From: Lysobacter sp. HDW10
Lineage (GTDB): Bacteria > Pseudomonadota > Gammaproteobacteria > Xanthomonadales > Xanthomonadaceae
Length of the DNA: 64,000 nt
Assembly (NCBI RefSeq): GCF_011300685.1
Contig: NZ_CP049864.1
Location: forward strand, 612,885 to 676,884
Direction of reading: 5' to 3'
In this document: piece after piece, positions 43,793 to 54,500 of the stretch
How positions within the stretch are numbered: position 1 is the stretch's first letter
Layout of the letters: the number at the start of each line of letters is the position of its first letter
Translations under genes and position numbers: made by a program
Notes under the pieces: generated by a model
Told to the model about the DNA's origin: nothing
What the model saw: only the letters and a program-made list of their open reading frames with translations
Database searches by the model: none

Positions 43793-46700
43793 GGTGACGG
43801 CACCTTTTGCGTTGCCGGTTTTGCGATCTCGTCTTCGAGTCGATCACCCAGCATCCAACGCACGGCGACGTAGAACACAGGAATGAACAACAGGCCGAGC
43901 ACGGTCGCAAACACCATGCCGCCAATCACGCCGGTACCGATCGCGTGACGCGCGTTCGCGCCGGCACCTGAAGAAATGGCAAGCGGGAAGACACCTGCGA
44001 TAAACGCGAGCGAGGTCATCAAGATTGGCCGCAAGCGAAGTCGCGCGGCTTCCAAAACGGCCGCACCCAAGGGCTTGCCGTCTTGGCGCGCGAAGATCGC
44101 GAACTCGACAATCAAGATGGCGTTCTTCGCCGCCAAGCCCATCACCGTGATCAAGCCGATCTTGAAGTAGATGTCGTTTGGCAAGCCGCGCAACATCGAG
44201 AAAATGACCGCACCCATAATGCCGATCGGCACAACAAGCAGCACGGCAATCGGCACAGACCAGCTTTCATACAACGCGGCCAAGCACAGGAAGACCACGA
44301 CGATCGACAGCACCATCAACATCGTCGTTTGATTGCCCGACAGAATTTCTTGATAGCTCTGACCTGCCCAGTCGTAACCGAAGCCTTGCGGCAGATCTTT
44401 CTCGACGATGCGTTCCATGGAGTCCATGGCATCGCCTGAGCTATAGCCTGCGGCCTGTTGGCCCACCACTTCGATCGCCGCAAAGCCGTTGTAACGCTGC
44501 AATGCGGGTGGCGCAATTTGCCACTTCGAAGACACCACATTGGTGAGCGGAATCATTTCCGACACGCCGGAGGCATCTTGCGTCTTGGACGGCGAATAGA
44601 AGTGCGACAAGGATTCCGCACCCGTGCGATACGCGCCTTCCGCCTGCATGGTGACGCGCTTCACGCGGCCGCCTTGCACGAAGTCATTGACGTACACCGG
44701 CGCCAACATCAATTGGATTGCCGAATAGATATCGCCCACCGACAGTCCCATTGCTTGCGCTTGAACGCGATCCACATTGAGCTTCAACTGCGGCGCATCT
44801 GCCAACAAGTTGGGACGCACGGCCATCAAGGATTTGTCCTGACTCGCTTTGCCCATCAACGTGCCGAGTGCTTGGCCGAGGGCCTCGCGTCCGGCGCCGC
44901 TTCGATCTTGCAAGTACATATCGAAACCACCGAACTGGCCCAGACCACTGACCGTCGGCAAATTCATCACGAAGACTTGCGCATCGCGAATACCAAACAT
45001 GGCGCCATTGGCCTTGGCAATAAATTCAGTGGCCGTGGCATCGCGCTCACTCCAATCTTTGAGCTTGATGAAGCCCATGCCGACGTTTTCGCCTTGACCC
45101 ATGAAGCTGAAACCCGATACCTGCATGAGGCTTTCAAGCTCAGGCATCTTTTCCAGATTCTTACGGACTTCATCGAACACAGCGTCAGTACGACGCAAGG
45201 TGGCACCCGCGGGTAACTGCACCATGACCATGGCATAGCCTTGATCTTCTTCCGGCAAGAAGCTGCCTTTCATCTTGGTGAAGAGGAAGCCGCCGACGAT
45301 CGCCAAAGCCAGGAACACCACCATCCAACGCGGTGTGTGGCGAATCGCACTGCCAATGTGACCGACATAAGTGGTTTGCACTTTGTCGTAGACCTTGTTG
45401 AAGCCGCGGAAAATCGGATTGCGGCTTTCGTGGTGCGCAGTGGGTTTCAACAAGCTGGCACACAAAGCAGGCGTGAAGCCCAATGCCAAGAACGCCGAGA
45501 AGAACATGGCGATGGCAATCGTGAGCGCGAATTGCTTGTACACCGCACCCGCACTACCCGTTTGCAGCGCGCTGGGAATAAACACTGCAGCGAGCACCAA
45601 GGTGATTGCAATCACAGCGCCGGTGATTTGTTCCATCGCCTTCTTGGTGGCTTCGTAGGGCGACAAGCCCTCTTCCGTCATCAAGCGTTCGACGTTTTCA
45701 ATCACAACAATGGCGTCATCCACCACGATCCCGATCGCCAACACCATGCCGAATAGGGACAGCTGGTTGATGGTGAACCCGAGTACGTACAAGCCGAGGA
45801 AGGTGCCGAGCAATGCAACGGGAATCACCAAGGTCGGAATGATCGTGGCACGCAAGTTCTGCAAGAACAGCAACATCACCAAGAACACCAAGACAACGGC
45901 TTCCGCCAAAGTCTTGATCACTTCCTTGACGGAGATCTTGACGAAGGTCGAGCTATCGAACGGCGAGAACCATTGCACCCCAGCCGGGAAGCTCGGTTGC
46001 AATTCATCCATGCGCGCCTTGACATCTTCAGCCACCGCCATCGCGTTGGCACCCGGTGCGAGCTGCACGGCAAAACCGGCCGCAGGCGCGCCGTTCCACT
46101 TCATATTGAAGCCGTGGGCACCGGCCAGTTCAACGCGTGCGACATCTTTCAAATGCACAGAGGCACCCGAAGCATCTGTGCGCAGCAAGATGTCTTCGAA
46201 TTCTTTCGCGGTTGAAAAGCGTCCTTCAGCGGACACAGTCGCGGTAAACATTTGCGACTCAGGTGAGGGCTCGCCACCCACCGAACCTGCCGAGAACTGC
46301 ACGTTCTGACCACGCACGGCCGCCAACACTTGCGACGCCGACAACCCATACGAACGCAGCTTTTCTGGATTCAACCAGATCTGCATCGAGTATTCGCCAC
46401 CGAAGACTTGGGTGCTGCCGACGCCCGGCACGCGGGAAATCTGATCCACCACGCGCGACGCAATGAGGTCACCCAAGGCATCACGATTGACGGCCGGATT
46501 GGTCGTCTTCAGTGCCACCACCATCAAGAAGCCGGCGTTCGCCTTGGCCACGGTCAAACCGGACTGAATCACTTCAGACGGCAGGCGTGCGGTTGCCTGT
46601 GAGACTTTGTTCTGCACTTGCATCTGTGCAATGTCTGGGTCGGTCCCTGGCTTGAACGTCAGGTTGATGCTGGCGCGACCGCTGGCACTGGAGGAGCTGA

Positions 46701-46932
46701 AGTAGTCGAGGTTGTCGATGCCAGAGAGCTGTTGCTCGATGACCTGAGTCACCGCGCGCTCGGTGGTTTCAGCACTCGCACCCGGGTAGCTCGCGCCGAC
46801 CGACACTTGCGTCGGTGCGATATCAGGATAGGACTCAATGCCGAGCTTGGAGATCGCCAACACGCCGGCAAGCGAGACGAGAATCGCAATCACCCATGCG
46901 AAGACGGGATGCTCGATGAAATAACGGGGCAC
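43789..46932 (-). CDS. RND efflux transporter, inner-membrane pump
   Basis: A 1047-residue AcrB/MexB-type hydrophobe/amphiphile exporter with 12 membrane helices in two repeats and large periplasmic loops. The GTG start at 46932 opens MPRYFIEHPVFAWV, the standard N-terminus. The proton-relay Asp pair is in GIVVDDAIVVIENVER (about residue 405). It exports small hydrophobic compounds using the proton gradient. It follows the adaptor gene by 4 bases. No outer-membrane channel gene or regulator is adjacent, so it probably uses a TolC encoded elsewhere. Confidence 0.93.
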   Translation of the reverse strand: MPRYFIEHPVFAWVIAILVSLAGVLAISKLGIESYPDIAPTQVSVGASYPGASAETTERAVTQVIEQQLSGIDNLDYFSSSSASGRASINLTFKPGTDPDIAQMQVQNKVSQATARLPSEVIQSGLTVAKANAGFLMVVALKTTNPAVNRDALGDLIASRVVDQISRVPGVGSTQVFGGEYSMQIWLNPEKLRSYGLSASQVLAAVRGQNVQFSAGSVGGEPSPESQMFTATVSAEGRFSTAKEFEDILLRTDASGASVHLKDVARVELAGAHGFNMKWNGAPAAGFAVQLAPGANAMAVAEDVKARMDELQPSFPAGVQWFSPFDSSTFVKISVKEVIKTLAEAVVLVFLVMLLFLQNLRATIIPTLVIPVALLGTFLGLYVLGFTINQLSLFGMVLAIGIVVDDAIVVIENVERLMTEEGLSPYEATKKAMEQITGAVIAITLVLAAVFIPSALQTGSAGAVYKQFALTIAIAMFFSAFLALGFTPALCASLLKPTAHHESRNPIFRGFNKVYDKVQTTYVGHIGSAIRHTPRWMVVFLALAIVGGFLFTKMKGSFLPEEDQGYAMVMVQLPAGATLRRTDAVFDEVRKNLEKMPELESLMQVSGFSFMGQGENVGMGFIKLKDWSERDATATEFIAKANGAMFGIRDAQVFVMNLPTVSGLGQFGGFDMYLQDRSGAGREALGQALGTLMGKASQDKSLMAVRPNLLADAPQLKLNVDRVQAQAMGLSVGDIYSAIQLMLAPVYVNDFVQGGRVKRVTMQAEGAYRTGAESLSHFYSPSKTQDASGVSEMIPLTNVVSSKWQIAPPALQRYNGFAAIEVVGQQAAGYSSGDAMDSMERIVEKDLPQGFGYDWAGQSYQEILSGNQTTMLMVLSIVVVFLCLAALYESWSVPIAVLLVVPIGIMGAVIFSMLRGLPNDIYFKIGLITVMGLAAKNAILIVEFAIFARQDGKPLGAAVLEAARLRLRPILMTSLAFIAGVFPLAISSGAGANARHAIGTGVIGGMVFATVLGLLFIPVFYVAVRWMLGDRLEDEIAKPATQKVPSP

Positions 46933-46936
46933 GGGC

Positions 46937-48112
46937 TTAGCCTTGTTTTGCGGCGGGTGCGGATGCGGCGCCAGGCTTGGGCGCATCCGCCGGAACACCC
47001 TTCACCGGCTGACCCGGTTGCTGGATGCGTTGCAATCCACTCACGATCACCTTGTCGCCCGGGGCGAGTCCGGACTCGACAATGTAATCAGCACCTTCTT
47101 GGCGACCTTCAGGCAATCCTTTGCGGGCTGCTTTACCTTGCGCGTCAACGACCAACACAAACGGACCTTGTGCGTCACGCTGAATCGCGGTTTGCGGAAT
47201 TCGGAATGCACCTTTTTGCTCGGCCAAGGAAGCGCGAACGGTGACAAAGGTGCCCGGCATCAAGATGCGCTCGGGGTTCGGCAAGATGGCGCGCAATTGC
47301 ACCGCACCCGTGGCGGGATTCACCACGTTGCCTGCGTAATCGAGTTTTGCCTTGTGCGCGTATTCGCTGCCATCCGGCAAATACACCGTAATGACACTTG
47401 AGCCATTGCCATCACTGTTTTGGCGCAGGCGGGTCAATTCATTGCCACCCACTGAGAACTCGATATACAACGGATCGATTTGATCAATGGTCGTAAGCAA
47501 AGTCGCTGTGCCTTGACCGACCAATGCGCCTTCAGTCACTTGTTGAATACCGGCACGACCGGAAATCGGCGCACGTACCGTGGCATAGCCTTGATTGATT
47601 TGCGCACCACGCACCGCAGCTTGCGCTTGTTGCACAGCAGCGTTGGCACTGCGTTCTGCGGCCAAAGCTGCATCCAAATCATTTTTCGAAATGAACTTGC
47701 CCGGCGCCAACTTGCGTGCACGCGCTGCACTTGCGCTGGCATTCGCAGCCTCTGCCTTGGCGCGCGCCAATGAGGCCATCGCAGCACTGGAATCGGCTTC
47801 CAATTGCGAGGGATCAATGCGGAACAACACTTGGCCCGCTTTGACATCACTGCCTTCGTCATACAAACGACGTTGCACGATGCCCGGAACGCGTGCGCGC
47901 ACATCGGCTGTTCGATAAGGGGTCAGACGGCCGGCGGCTTCCGCGTTGAAAGAGACATCCGCCGGTTGCGCCACGATGTAGCCGACTTCTGCCGGTGGCA
48001 TACCACCCGCTGGGCCACCCTGCGTGGGCGCGCCGGATTTTCCGCCACAGGCTGTGAGCAACAAGGCGGCGGCAAGCGCCGGAGCAAGACACGTGAGCGT
48101 GCGATTCTGCAT
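46937..48112 (-). CDS. RND efflux periplasmic adaptor (membrane fusion protein)
   Basis: A 391-residue lipoprotein with a Leu-Thr-Ala-Cys lipobox (Cys about residue 22). The adaptor layout is clear: lipoyl half-motifs RARVPGIVQRRLYDEGSDV-type and GYATVRAPISGRAGI, a coiled-coil hairpin rich in Ala (about 105-165) between them, then a beta-barrel and membrane-proximal domain. It bridges the RND pump to an outer-membrane channel. ATG 48112 is chosen for the signal peptide; it is the first gene of the three-gene unit, divergent from uppP. Confidence 0.92.
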   Translation of the reverse strand: MQNRTLTCLAPALAAALLLTACGGKSGAPTQGGPAGGMPPAEVGYIVAQPADVSFNAEAAGRLTPYRTADVRARVPGIVQRRLYDEGSDVKAGQVLFRIDPSQLEADSSAAMASLARAKAEAANASASAARARKLAPGKFISKNDLDAALAAERSANAAVQQAQAAVRGAQINQGYATVRAPISGRAGIQQVTEGALVGQGTATLLTTIDQIDPLYIEFSVGGNELTRLRQNSDGNGSSVITVYLPDGSEYAHKAKLDYAGNVVNPATGAVQLRAILPNPERILMPGTFVTVRASLAEQKGAFRIPQTAIQRDAQGPFVLVVDAQGKAARKGLPEGRQEGADYIVESGLAPGDKVIVSGLQRIQQPGQPVKGVPADAPKPGAASAPAAKQG

Positions 48113-48154
48113 CTTTCGAACCTCTGAGAGAGCGCTATAGTTTATTGAGGGGAC

Positions 48155-48177
48155 ATGTGCAAAATGTAGATGCACAT
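48155..48177. promoter_or_regulatory. Candidate operator upstream of the RND adaptor gene
   Basis: A 7-9-7 inverted repeat (ATGTGCA, nine bases, TGCACAT) lies 43 bases upstream of the adaptor ATG in the 232-base divergent region. This shape suits a TetR- or MarR-type repressor, but no regulator gene is nearby. Confidence 0.4.
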
Positions 48178-48344
48178 AGTCATGTCTTTCGCGGGGGAGC
48201 AAAGTACAGCGCGGTACTTGTCAGACGCTAATTTTCGCACTCTCGGCCGCATTTGTATCGTCTTGACTTGTCTGCGGAATCGTGGACACACCACGCGCGT
48301 TCCCAGTTTCGTTTTACTCTATGTTTTTTTCGACGTGAAGCCCT

Positions 48345-49196
48345 ATGCCTGAAGCTCTTAACGCCCTCCTGCTCGGCATCATCGAAGGCATCACCGAATT
48401 CTTGCCGATCTCAAGCACGGGCCATTTGATCATTGCAGAACAGTGGCTTGGCCATAGAAGCGTACTGTTCAATGTCGCCATTCAGGCAGCAGCCATCCTT
48501 GCGGTCGTCTTCATCTATTGGCGAAAGTTGCTGGCGTTGGCCCAGGCGTTTATGGGTCGCCGCGACGTGCTGCATCCTGAAACTCAGGAAATCATCAGCG
48601 TGGCCTTTGCGCGCGACTTCGTACTCAAACTGGGCGTCGCGTTCGCCGTCACCGTTGTGGGCATGTTGGTGGTCAAGAAGCTCGGCTGGGAGCTTCCCGA
48701 CAAAGTTCGACCGATTGCATACGCGCTTGTGATCGGCGCTGTTTGGATGGTCATTGCCGAGCATTTCGCTGCAAAACGGGCTGCGCGCGAAGGTGAGCGC
48801 ACACGCATTACTTGGACCATCGCGATTCTCGTTGGCTTGGCGCAAGTCATTGCAGGTGTTTTTCCGGGCACATCGCGATCGGCCGCGACGATTTTTGTGG
48901 CATTGCTCGCGGGTTGTACATCGCGTGCTGCGGCAACGGAATTTGCGTTCTTAGTCGGCATCCCCACCATGTTTGCCGCGACCGGCTATGAGTTTTTGTC
49001 TTTGACCAAAGACGGTCAACTCGGTCAGGAAAATTGGACCTCGCTCGGTATTGCAAGCATCGCGTCTGCAGTCACCGCGTTCATCGCCGTGAAATGGTTG
49101 CTGCGCTATATTCAAACGCATCGATTTACTGCGTTTTCGATGTATCGCGCTCTGTTGGCGGGTGTGTTGCTGGCCTTGGTGCCTGCGGCTGCTTAA
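48345..49196 (+). CDS. uppP: Undecaprenyl-diphosphatase UppP (BacA)
   Basis: A 283-residue inner-membrane phosphatase with about eight helices. The signature EGITEFLPISSTGHL is at residues 13-27 and PGTSRSAAT at about 175-183, the two catalytic motifs. It dephosphorylates undecaprenyl diphosphate to recycle the lipid carrier for peptidoglycan and gives bacitracin tolerance. A single gene, divergent from the RND unit; 38 bases before the META-domain gene. Confidence 0.95.
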   Translation: MPEALNALLLGIIEGITEFLPISSTGHLIIAEQWLGHRSVLFNVAIQAAAILAVVFIYWRKLLALAQAFMGRRDVLHPETQEIISVAFARDFVLKLGVAFAVTVVGMLVVKKLGWELPDKVRPIAYALVIGAVWMVIAEHFAAKRAAREGERTRITWTIAILVGLAQVIAGVFPGTSRSAATIFVALLAGCTSRAAATEFAFLVGIPTMFAATGYEFLSLTKDGQLGQENWTSLGIASIASAVTAFIAVKWLLRYIQTHRFTAFSMYRALLAGVLLALVPAAA

Positions 49197-49234
49197 GGAC
49201 ACAGCAGCGCGTCAAACCCAACTAGGGAGTTGTC

Positions 49235-49663
49235 ATGAAAATTCAAGCTGCCGTTTTATCGTGTTTGTTGGCTGGGTGTGCTGCATCCCAATCGGGCGCT
49301 CCTGCAACCTCGCCGCCGCAACTTGAAGGCACGACGTGGTCGTTGGCCACGGCCACTGACAGCAAGGGCGTTATTGCCGCCCTGGTGAACAAGCCGGGCA
49401 AGCCGCTCAGCGTGCAATTTGAAGCGGGTCGCATCGGTGTGCGCGAAACGTGCAATGTGCTGAACGGCCAATATGTCCTCACCGGCAACACAATGAAGAT
49501 CGACAGAATGATCTCAACGATGATGGCGTGCGAACCCGCCCTGATGCAGGCAGACTCGGAAATTGCGCGTCAGCTCGAAGGCAGTTCGAAAGTTGACATG
49601 GCCGGCGAACAACTCGTTCTAAAAACAGCGCAAGGCGCGACGCTCAGTTTCGACCGTAAATAA
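49235..49663 (+). CDS. META domain-containing lipoprotein (HslJ-like)
   Basis: A 142-residue lipoprotein with a Leu-Ala-Gly-Cys lipobox (Cys about residue 15) followed by one META domain: LEGTTWSLATA start (about 31), FEAGRIGVRETCNVLNGQY (about 63-81) and a closing strand LSFDRK. META domains occur in HslJ and related envelope proteins; the function is not established. It has GGGAG at 49224-49229 as Shine-Dalgarno. Its last 20 bases overlap the convergent hydrolase gene. Confidence 0.85.
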   Translation: MKIQAAVLSCLLAGCAASQSGAPATSPPQLEGTTWSLATATDSKGVIAALVNKPGKPLSVQFEAGRIGVRETCNVLNGQYVLTGNTMKIDRMISTMMACEPALMQADSEIARQLEGSSKVDMAGEQLVLKTAQGATLSFDRK

Positions 49664-50639
49664 GATCGATCTTGCGAACAAACCAAGACTCCGCATAGCC
49701 CTGCATGCGCCAGTCCGATAAAAAGCCGCAATGCCCGCCCCACCGTTGTAATTCGTAGTCGACATTCGGAATCCGATCCAGACCTTCATAGTCTGCGATC
49801 GGAATCACCGGGTCGTCTTCTGCCATCAGGATGTGCGCGCGTACCGCTGCGGTGGCAAGTGCGTCCTTGGGGACGAGGTAGGCATCGAAATAATCTTCGA
49901 TAGACGCAAATTCCGTGTGTGCGTCAACCATCCACTGTGTCAGCGCACGCATGGGCAAGGCGAGCACATCGTCTGCGAACGCATGCAGCTCGGGAAACAG
50001 TTCGCGCTTCTTGCGTAAGGAGCGGCGCCATTTGTGTTCGAAGTAATTGAGGTAGATCCGCGGCCCCGTTTCCATTTGGTGCATGGTGTGGTGCGGATTG
50101 AGTGGCGGGCACACCGCCAAGGTGCCGCGCAGTGTGGGCAAGCGATCTGCCCCTTGAACGCCCGTGCGTAACGCGAAGTTGCCACCCAACGAATAGCCGC
50201 CGACAAACAACTCGCTATGGTCGACCTCATCGGCGACGCGCGCCACGGCATCAATGACTTCATCGATGCGTGCTGAATGGAAGATTTCAGGATTGAGGTG
50301 ATGGCTGTCGCCATGATCGCGAAAATTCAGGCGAAAAACGTGATAGCCCGCCGCAAGCAGCGCAGCGGCCGTGACCCGCATATAGTTCGAATCGACGCTG
50401 CCTTCCCAACCGTGCAGCAAAACAACGAGTGCGGATTTTTGTTGCGCACGCGGCGTACTCAAGACACCTTGCAATTGCACGCCGTTACCGGAGTCGATGA
50501 TGTCCTGCCTGTGGGTGGCATGTGCGTCCGCCAAAACACGTTGCGCATACCGGCCGCGCCAAGCGCTCGACGACAACAAGGTCTGGACGTGCGCACTTCG
50601 CAGCCCGAAGGCGGGGCGAAAGCGCAGGTCCGCTGACAT
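49644..50639 (-). CDS. YheT-like alpha/beta hydrolase
   Basis: A 331-residue protein of the YheT/ABHD1-3 family: PAFGLRSAHVQTLL opening (about 9-22), LLHGWEGSVDSNY at about 76-88, the nucleophile elbow GYSLGGN (about 151-157) and the late Asp/His blocks EDDPVIP and GGHCGF. Family members are esterases or lipases acting on lipids; the substrate is unknown. ATG 50639 is two bases downstream of the preceding plsC-like stop, so the two lipid-related genes probably share a transcript. Confidence 0.85.
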   Translation of the reverse strand: MSADLRFRPAFGLRSAHVQTLLSSSAWRGRYAQRVLADAHATHRQDIIDSGNGVQLQGVLSTPRAQQKSALVVLLHGWEGSVDSNYMRVTAAALLAAGYHVFRLNFRDHGDSHHLNPEIFHSARIDEVIDAVARVADEVDHSELFVGGYSLGGNFALRTGVQGADRLPTLRGTLAVCPPLNPHHTMHQMETGPRIYLNYFEHKWRRSLRKKRELFPELHAFADDVLALPMRALTQWMVDAHTEFASIEDYFDAYLVPKDALATAAVRAHILMAEDDPVIPIADYEGLDRIPNVDYELQRWGGHCGFLSDWRMQGYAESWFVRKIDLIYGRN

Positions 50640-50641
50640 GA

Positions 50642-51409
50642 TCAGCTCAAACCAAGCGCGGCGGCGATGCGCGCACGCGCGGTGTCTGCAATGCCGCTTC
50701 GGCCATTGAAGGCTTCGGGCTGAATCGGCTCGAGGTAATGCACTTCCACATCGCACGCAGGTTCGCCGATCAGACGCCACAGATTGCTGCCGAAGCTTTC
50801 ACCCTTCTGGAACGCAATGCGCGACTGCGACGCACCGTCTTTTCCGTATTGGATGGCCACCGGCTGTACCGGCGCCGGCGCTTCAACGGCTGCAAAGAAA
50901 ATGCGCGCATGGAAGGGACCGAGCTCGGTGCCATTGCGTGTGCCGCCTTCAGGAAATGCACCGACCGATCGACCCGTGCGCAGCCTGCGCACCATGGTTT
51001 CAAGCACACCGCCCAAGGAGTCTTGGCTGCCGCGCTTATGAAAGATGGTTTGCCCGCGACGCGCCATCCAACCGACTACCGGCCAGCCATTGATTTCTTG
51101 CTTGGCCACGAAGCCCATCAGGCGGGTGCCATGCAGCGCAATGATGTCCAACCAACTCACGTGATTTGCAACGAACAACGTCGCAACGGGCGACTGCACG
51201 CCGATGGATTTCACGCGAAGGCCAAAAATCCGCATCATGCCGCGCGACCACCAGCCGACCGCCCAAGCTTCGAGTGAGGTGTGGCCCACTTTGACGCCAT
51301 GAAAGATTGGCAGCATCAGAAAGACCGCAATCGGCAAGTCGATCACCGCATGCCAAGCAATCAAGGGCAAACGGTAGGCGTAGCGGATGAAACGTTGGAA
51401 ACTTGCCAT
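50642..51409 (-). CDS. 1-acyl-sn-glycerol-3-phosphate acyltransferase (PlsC-type)
   Basis: A 255-residue PlsC-family enzyme with an N-terminal membrane helix (about 15-35). The catalytic NHVSWLD (HxxxxD, about residue 82-88) and FPEGGTRNG (about 152-160) motifs are intact. It likely acylates lysophosphatidate to phosphatidate. ATG 51409 is preferred over 51445 because conserved sequence starts there. It is divergent from recC across 145 bases and followed by a YheT-like hydrolase. A second acyltransferase gene is at 9695. Confidence 0.85.
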   Translation of the reverse strand: MASFQRFIRYAYRLPLIAWHAVIDLPIAVFLMLPIFHGVKVGHTSLEAWAVGWWSRGMMRIFGLRVKSIGVQSPVATLFVANHVSWLDIIALHGTRLMGFVAKQEINGWPVVGWMARRGQTIFHKRGSQDSLGGVLETMVRRLRTGRSVGAFPEGGTRNGTELGPFHARIFFAAVEAPAPVQPVAIQYGKDGASQSRIAFQKGESFGSNLWRLIGEPACDVEVHYLEPIQPEAFNGRSGIADTARARIAAALGLS

Positions 51410-51554
51410 GTACGCAGTCAATTGAGCGAAACAACCAGCGGTCATTTTACGGTTTCACCTGATCAAACTGTAACGCGGGGGTATGCGTCTACCCAATTCA
51501 TTAAAAGTGCGGAAAGTCTCAGGCCTTGCGACCTTGCCCGCATACACTGTGGTG

Positions 51555-54500
51555 ATGACAGCAGCGGACAGCGCACATCTAGAAGGCTTCGAGCCCTATC
51601 AGCCTGGCAAGACGCCTTCCGGCATGGTCGTCTTACGCGCCAGCCGCCTCGAAGCCTTGGTGCCTCAGCTGTTCGACCTGATGGGTCAATTGCCGCCCGA
51701 TGACATCTTGGCGCCGCATACCGTGATTGCCGCGCACGCCGGGATGCGGCAATGGTTGCTCGCTGCGCTTGCCCGTCATGCGGGGCCCGGCGGCATCATC
51801 GCCAACATTGATGTCCAGCTCACCAGCACATGGGTAGACAGTGAAGCCAAGCGTTTGCTGGGCCGCCCGGCGATCCAGTTGCCGCGGTATCAACCAGATC
51901 ACTTGCGCTGGCGCATTCTCGATGTCTTGGAAGACCCGAAACGCGCGGGCATGCAAGATGCGCGACTATCACGTTATCTGGCACCCGTTCCTGAAGATCA
52001 AGCCGGCGAGCTGGCAGTGCGACGCTTTCAATTGGCCGATCGCTTGGCGCGAATCTATTCGCAATACATGGTCTACCGACCGCACTGGTTGAAGGCATGG
52101 CAGCAGGGCCAGTTTTCATCTGTCACGAAGCACATGCAGAGCAGCACCTGGCACAGCACGGAGGCCGAACTGCTCGGCCCCTTGTGGCAATACCTGCATC
52201 GCGATGCGGGCGCGCATCGCGGCGAGATCATTTCAGATCTCATTCAAGCGTTGGCAACAGATACGCGCGCACCCACACATCCATTGCATGTGTTCGGCGT
52301 GAGCCATCTTCCGCCAAATGAACTTGCCGCATTGAAGGCCGCGGCCTTGCATCGCATCGTGGTGTTTCATGTGCCCGACCCCTGCCGCGAGTATTGGGCG
52401 GGCCTTGGTAAAACAAGTGTCCCAGCGCTACATGGGGCGCTCTCGCAAGCGCAAGAAGAAGCGCAAGTCGCAGGGCAAGATGATGTTTGGCACACCGACA
52501 TGCATCCCTTGCTGACGCGTTGGGGGCGCTTGGGTCGTGACTATCTGTTGCAGCTGGTCGAGCACAACGATCGCATCTTGGTCGACATTCGACACAACTT
52601 GGATGACGAGGCTAAGGCGCCACAAGATCGATTGGCCCGTGTGCAAGAGAGCATTCGACAAGATCAAATTGATCTTTTGGAATGCAAAGCAGATCTCGTT
52701 GAAGATGCAAGCTTGCGCATCCACGTTTGCCACACGCGTGTGCGTGAATTGGAAGCCGTGCGCGATGCGATATTGGATGCAATAGACCGAAGCAAGGCAA
52801 CAGCGCAGCCTTTGCAGCCCTCGGATATTGCTGTCGTCGCGCCGAATATCGGCGCATACACCGCATTGATACCGGGTGTATTTGGCGGAGAGGCCGATCG
52901 ACATGTGTGGCCACCGTATGCCATCAGCGACAGCAGCACGCGCGCGGCGCATCCGCTTTTTGCAGCGTTTGCAGCATGGCTTGCAATGCCGGGTTCGCGC
53001 TACACCGCGAATCAAATCATCAACTTGATCGAACAGCCTGCGATTGCGCGCGCGTACCGATTGGACACTGCATCAGCCGCTGCAATCAACACGTGGTTGA
53101 CGACTGCACGCGCGACATGGGGCATGGATGCCACACAACGGCACGATTCAGGCGCACCCGAAGGCAGCACGCAGAACAGTTTGCATTGGGCAACAGATCG
53201 CTTGCTGGCGGGTTTCATCTACGGCAATCGCACAGCGTCCGAAACACCCGCAGTCTATACCTTGCCGCAAGGCGCATTGGCACCTGCTGCGGACATTCAT
53301 GGCCCCGAAGCGGATGCGTTGGGGAGCTTGCATGCCCTACTCACGGATTTGCGTGCATTCGAACGACTTGCGTCCAACAGTTTCAACGGCGAAGTCTGGG
53401 CCGATACGTTTGAAACTTGGTTGGCGAAAAGCTTTCGAATCGATTTGAATGATGCGGAAGAGAAGAAGGCTTTGAGCCAGCTGCGCACCCTCATTCAAAG
53501 TCTGGCCAACGAGTCTCGTGCGGCCGACGCTGCGCCACGCTTGCACTTCGATGTCGTGAGAACCGTGCTCAACGCCGCATTGGATGCGTCGCCGTCGAAA
53601 GGCAAATTCTTGCGCGGCGGCATCACGTTCGCCGGGATGGTGCCGCAACGCGCCGTGCCCTTCCGATTTATCGCGGTGCTGGGTTTGAACGAAGGTGAGT
53701 TTCCGCGTCGCACCCGCGATGCAGGCTTGGATTTGATGTCGCAAGTACATGCCCTAGGCGATCGTGATTTGCGCAGCGATGATCGCTGGCTATTTCTTGA
53801 AACCTTGATGTCGGCGCGTGATCAACTTCACCTGAGCTATCTCGGACGCAGTGCATCCAAGGGCGAACCGCTGAATCCCGCGACACCGCTCGCTGAGTTG
53901 GACACGCTGCTGACGCAGTATTGGCAGAAGAACGCGTCGGTCGCTGATCCGAAGAAAAAAGCTAAGCCCGTACCACCGTGGCACGTGCTGCATGCCTTGC
54001 AGCCTTTCGCGCCACAGTATTTCACTCAGCACGACCCGCGCATGTTTTCGTACAACGAGACGCTTGCGGGAATTGCAGGCACACCCGAAGGCTCCGCACT
54101 TCCCCCTTTTGCGGCCGCTTCGTATGCAGCGGATAGCGTCGTCACAGTTCGCGAGCCATTGACGCTCCAACAGGTGCTTGCCTATTACAAAGATCCGGCC
54201 AAATTTGTTTTTCGCGTGCCATTGAAAGCGACTGTCGGTGATGCGGCGGATGAGACGCTTTCGGAACACGAACCGCTCGACGCGATGTTCGAGTCGCGCG
54301 ATACCGTGGGTCGCGATGTCCTGTTTGGCGACATCATTCCTGCGCGCAACGTGCCTGAGCTGCCGCCGGCTTGGCTCGGCGCGAGCGGTGTCCTCCCCGT
54401 GGGAGATGCAGGTACGAATGCGTGGGCACAGCTCAGGCGTGTGTTGTCTGATGCATGGGCGCAACTTGCGCCTGTGTTGACCGCTGAAATGAAGCCCGTT

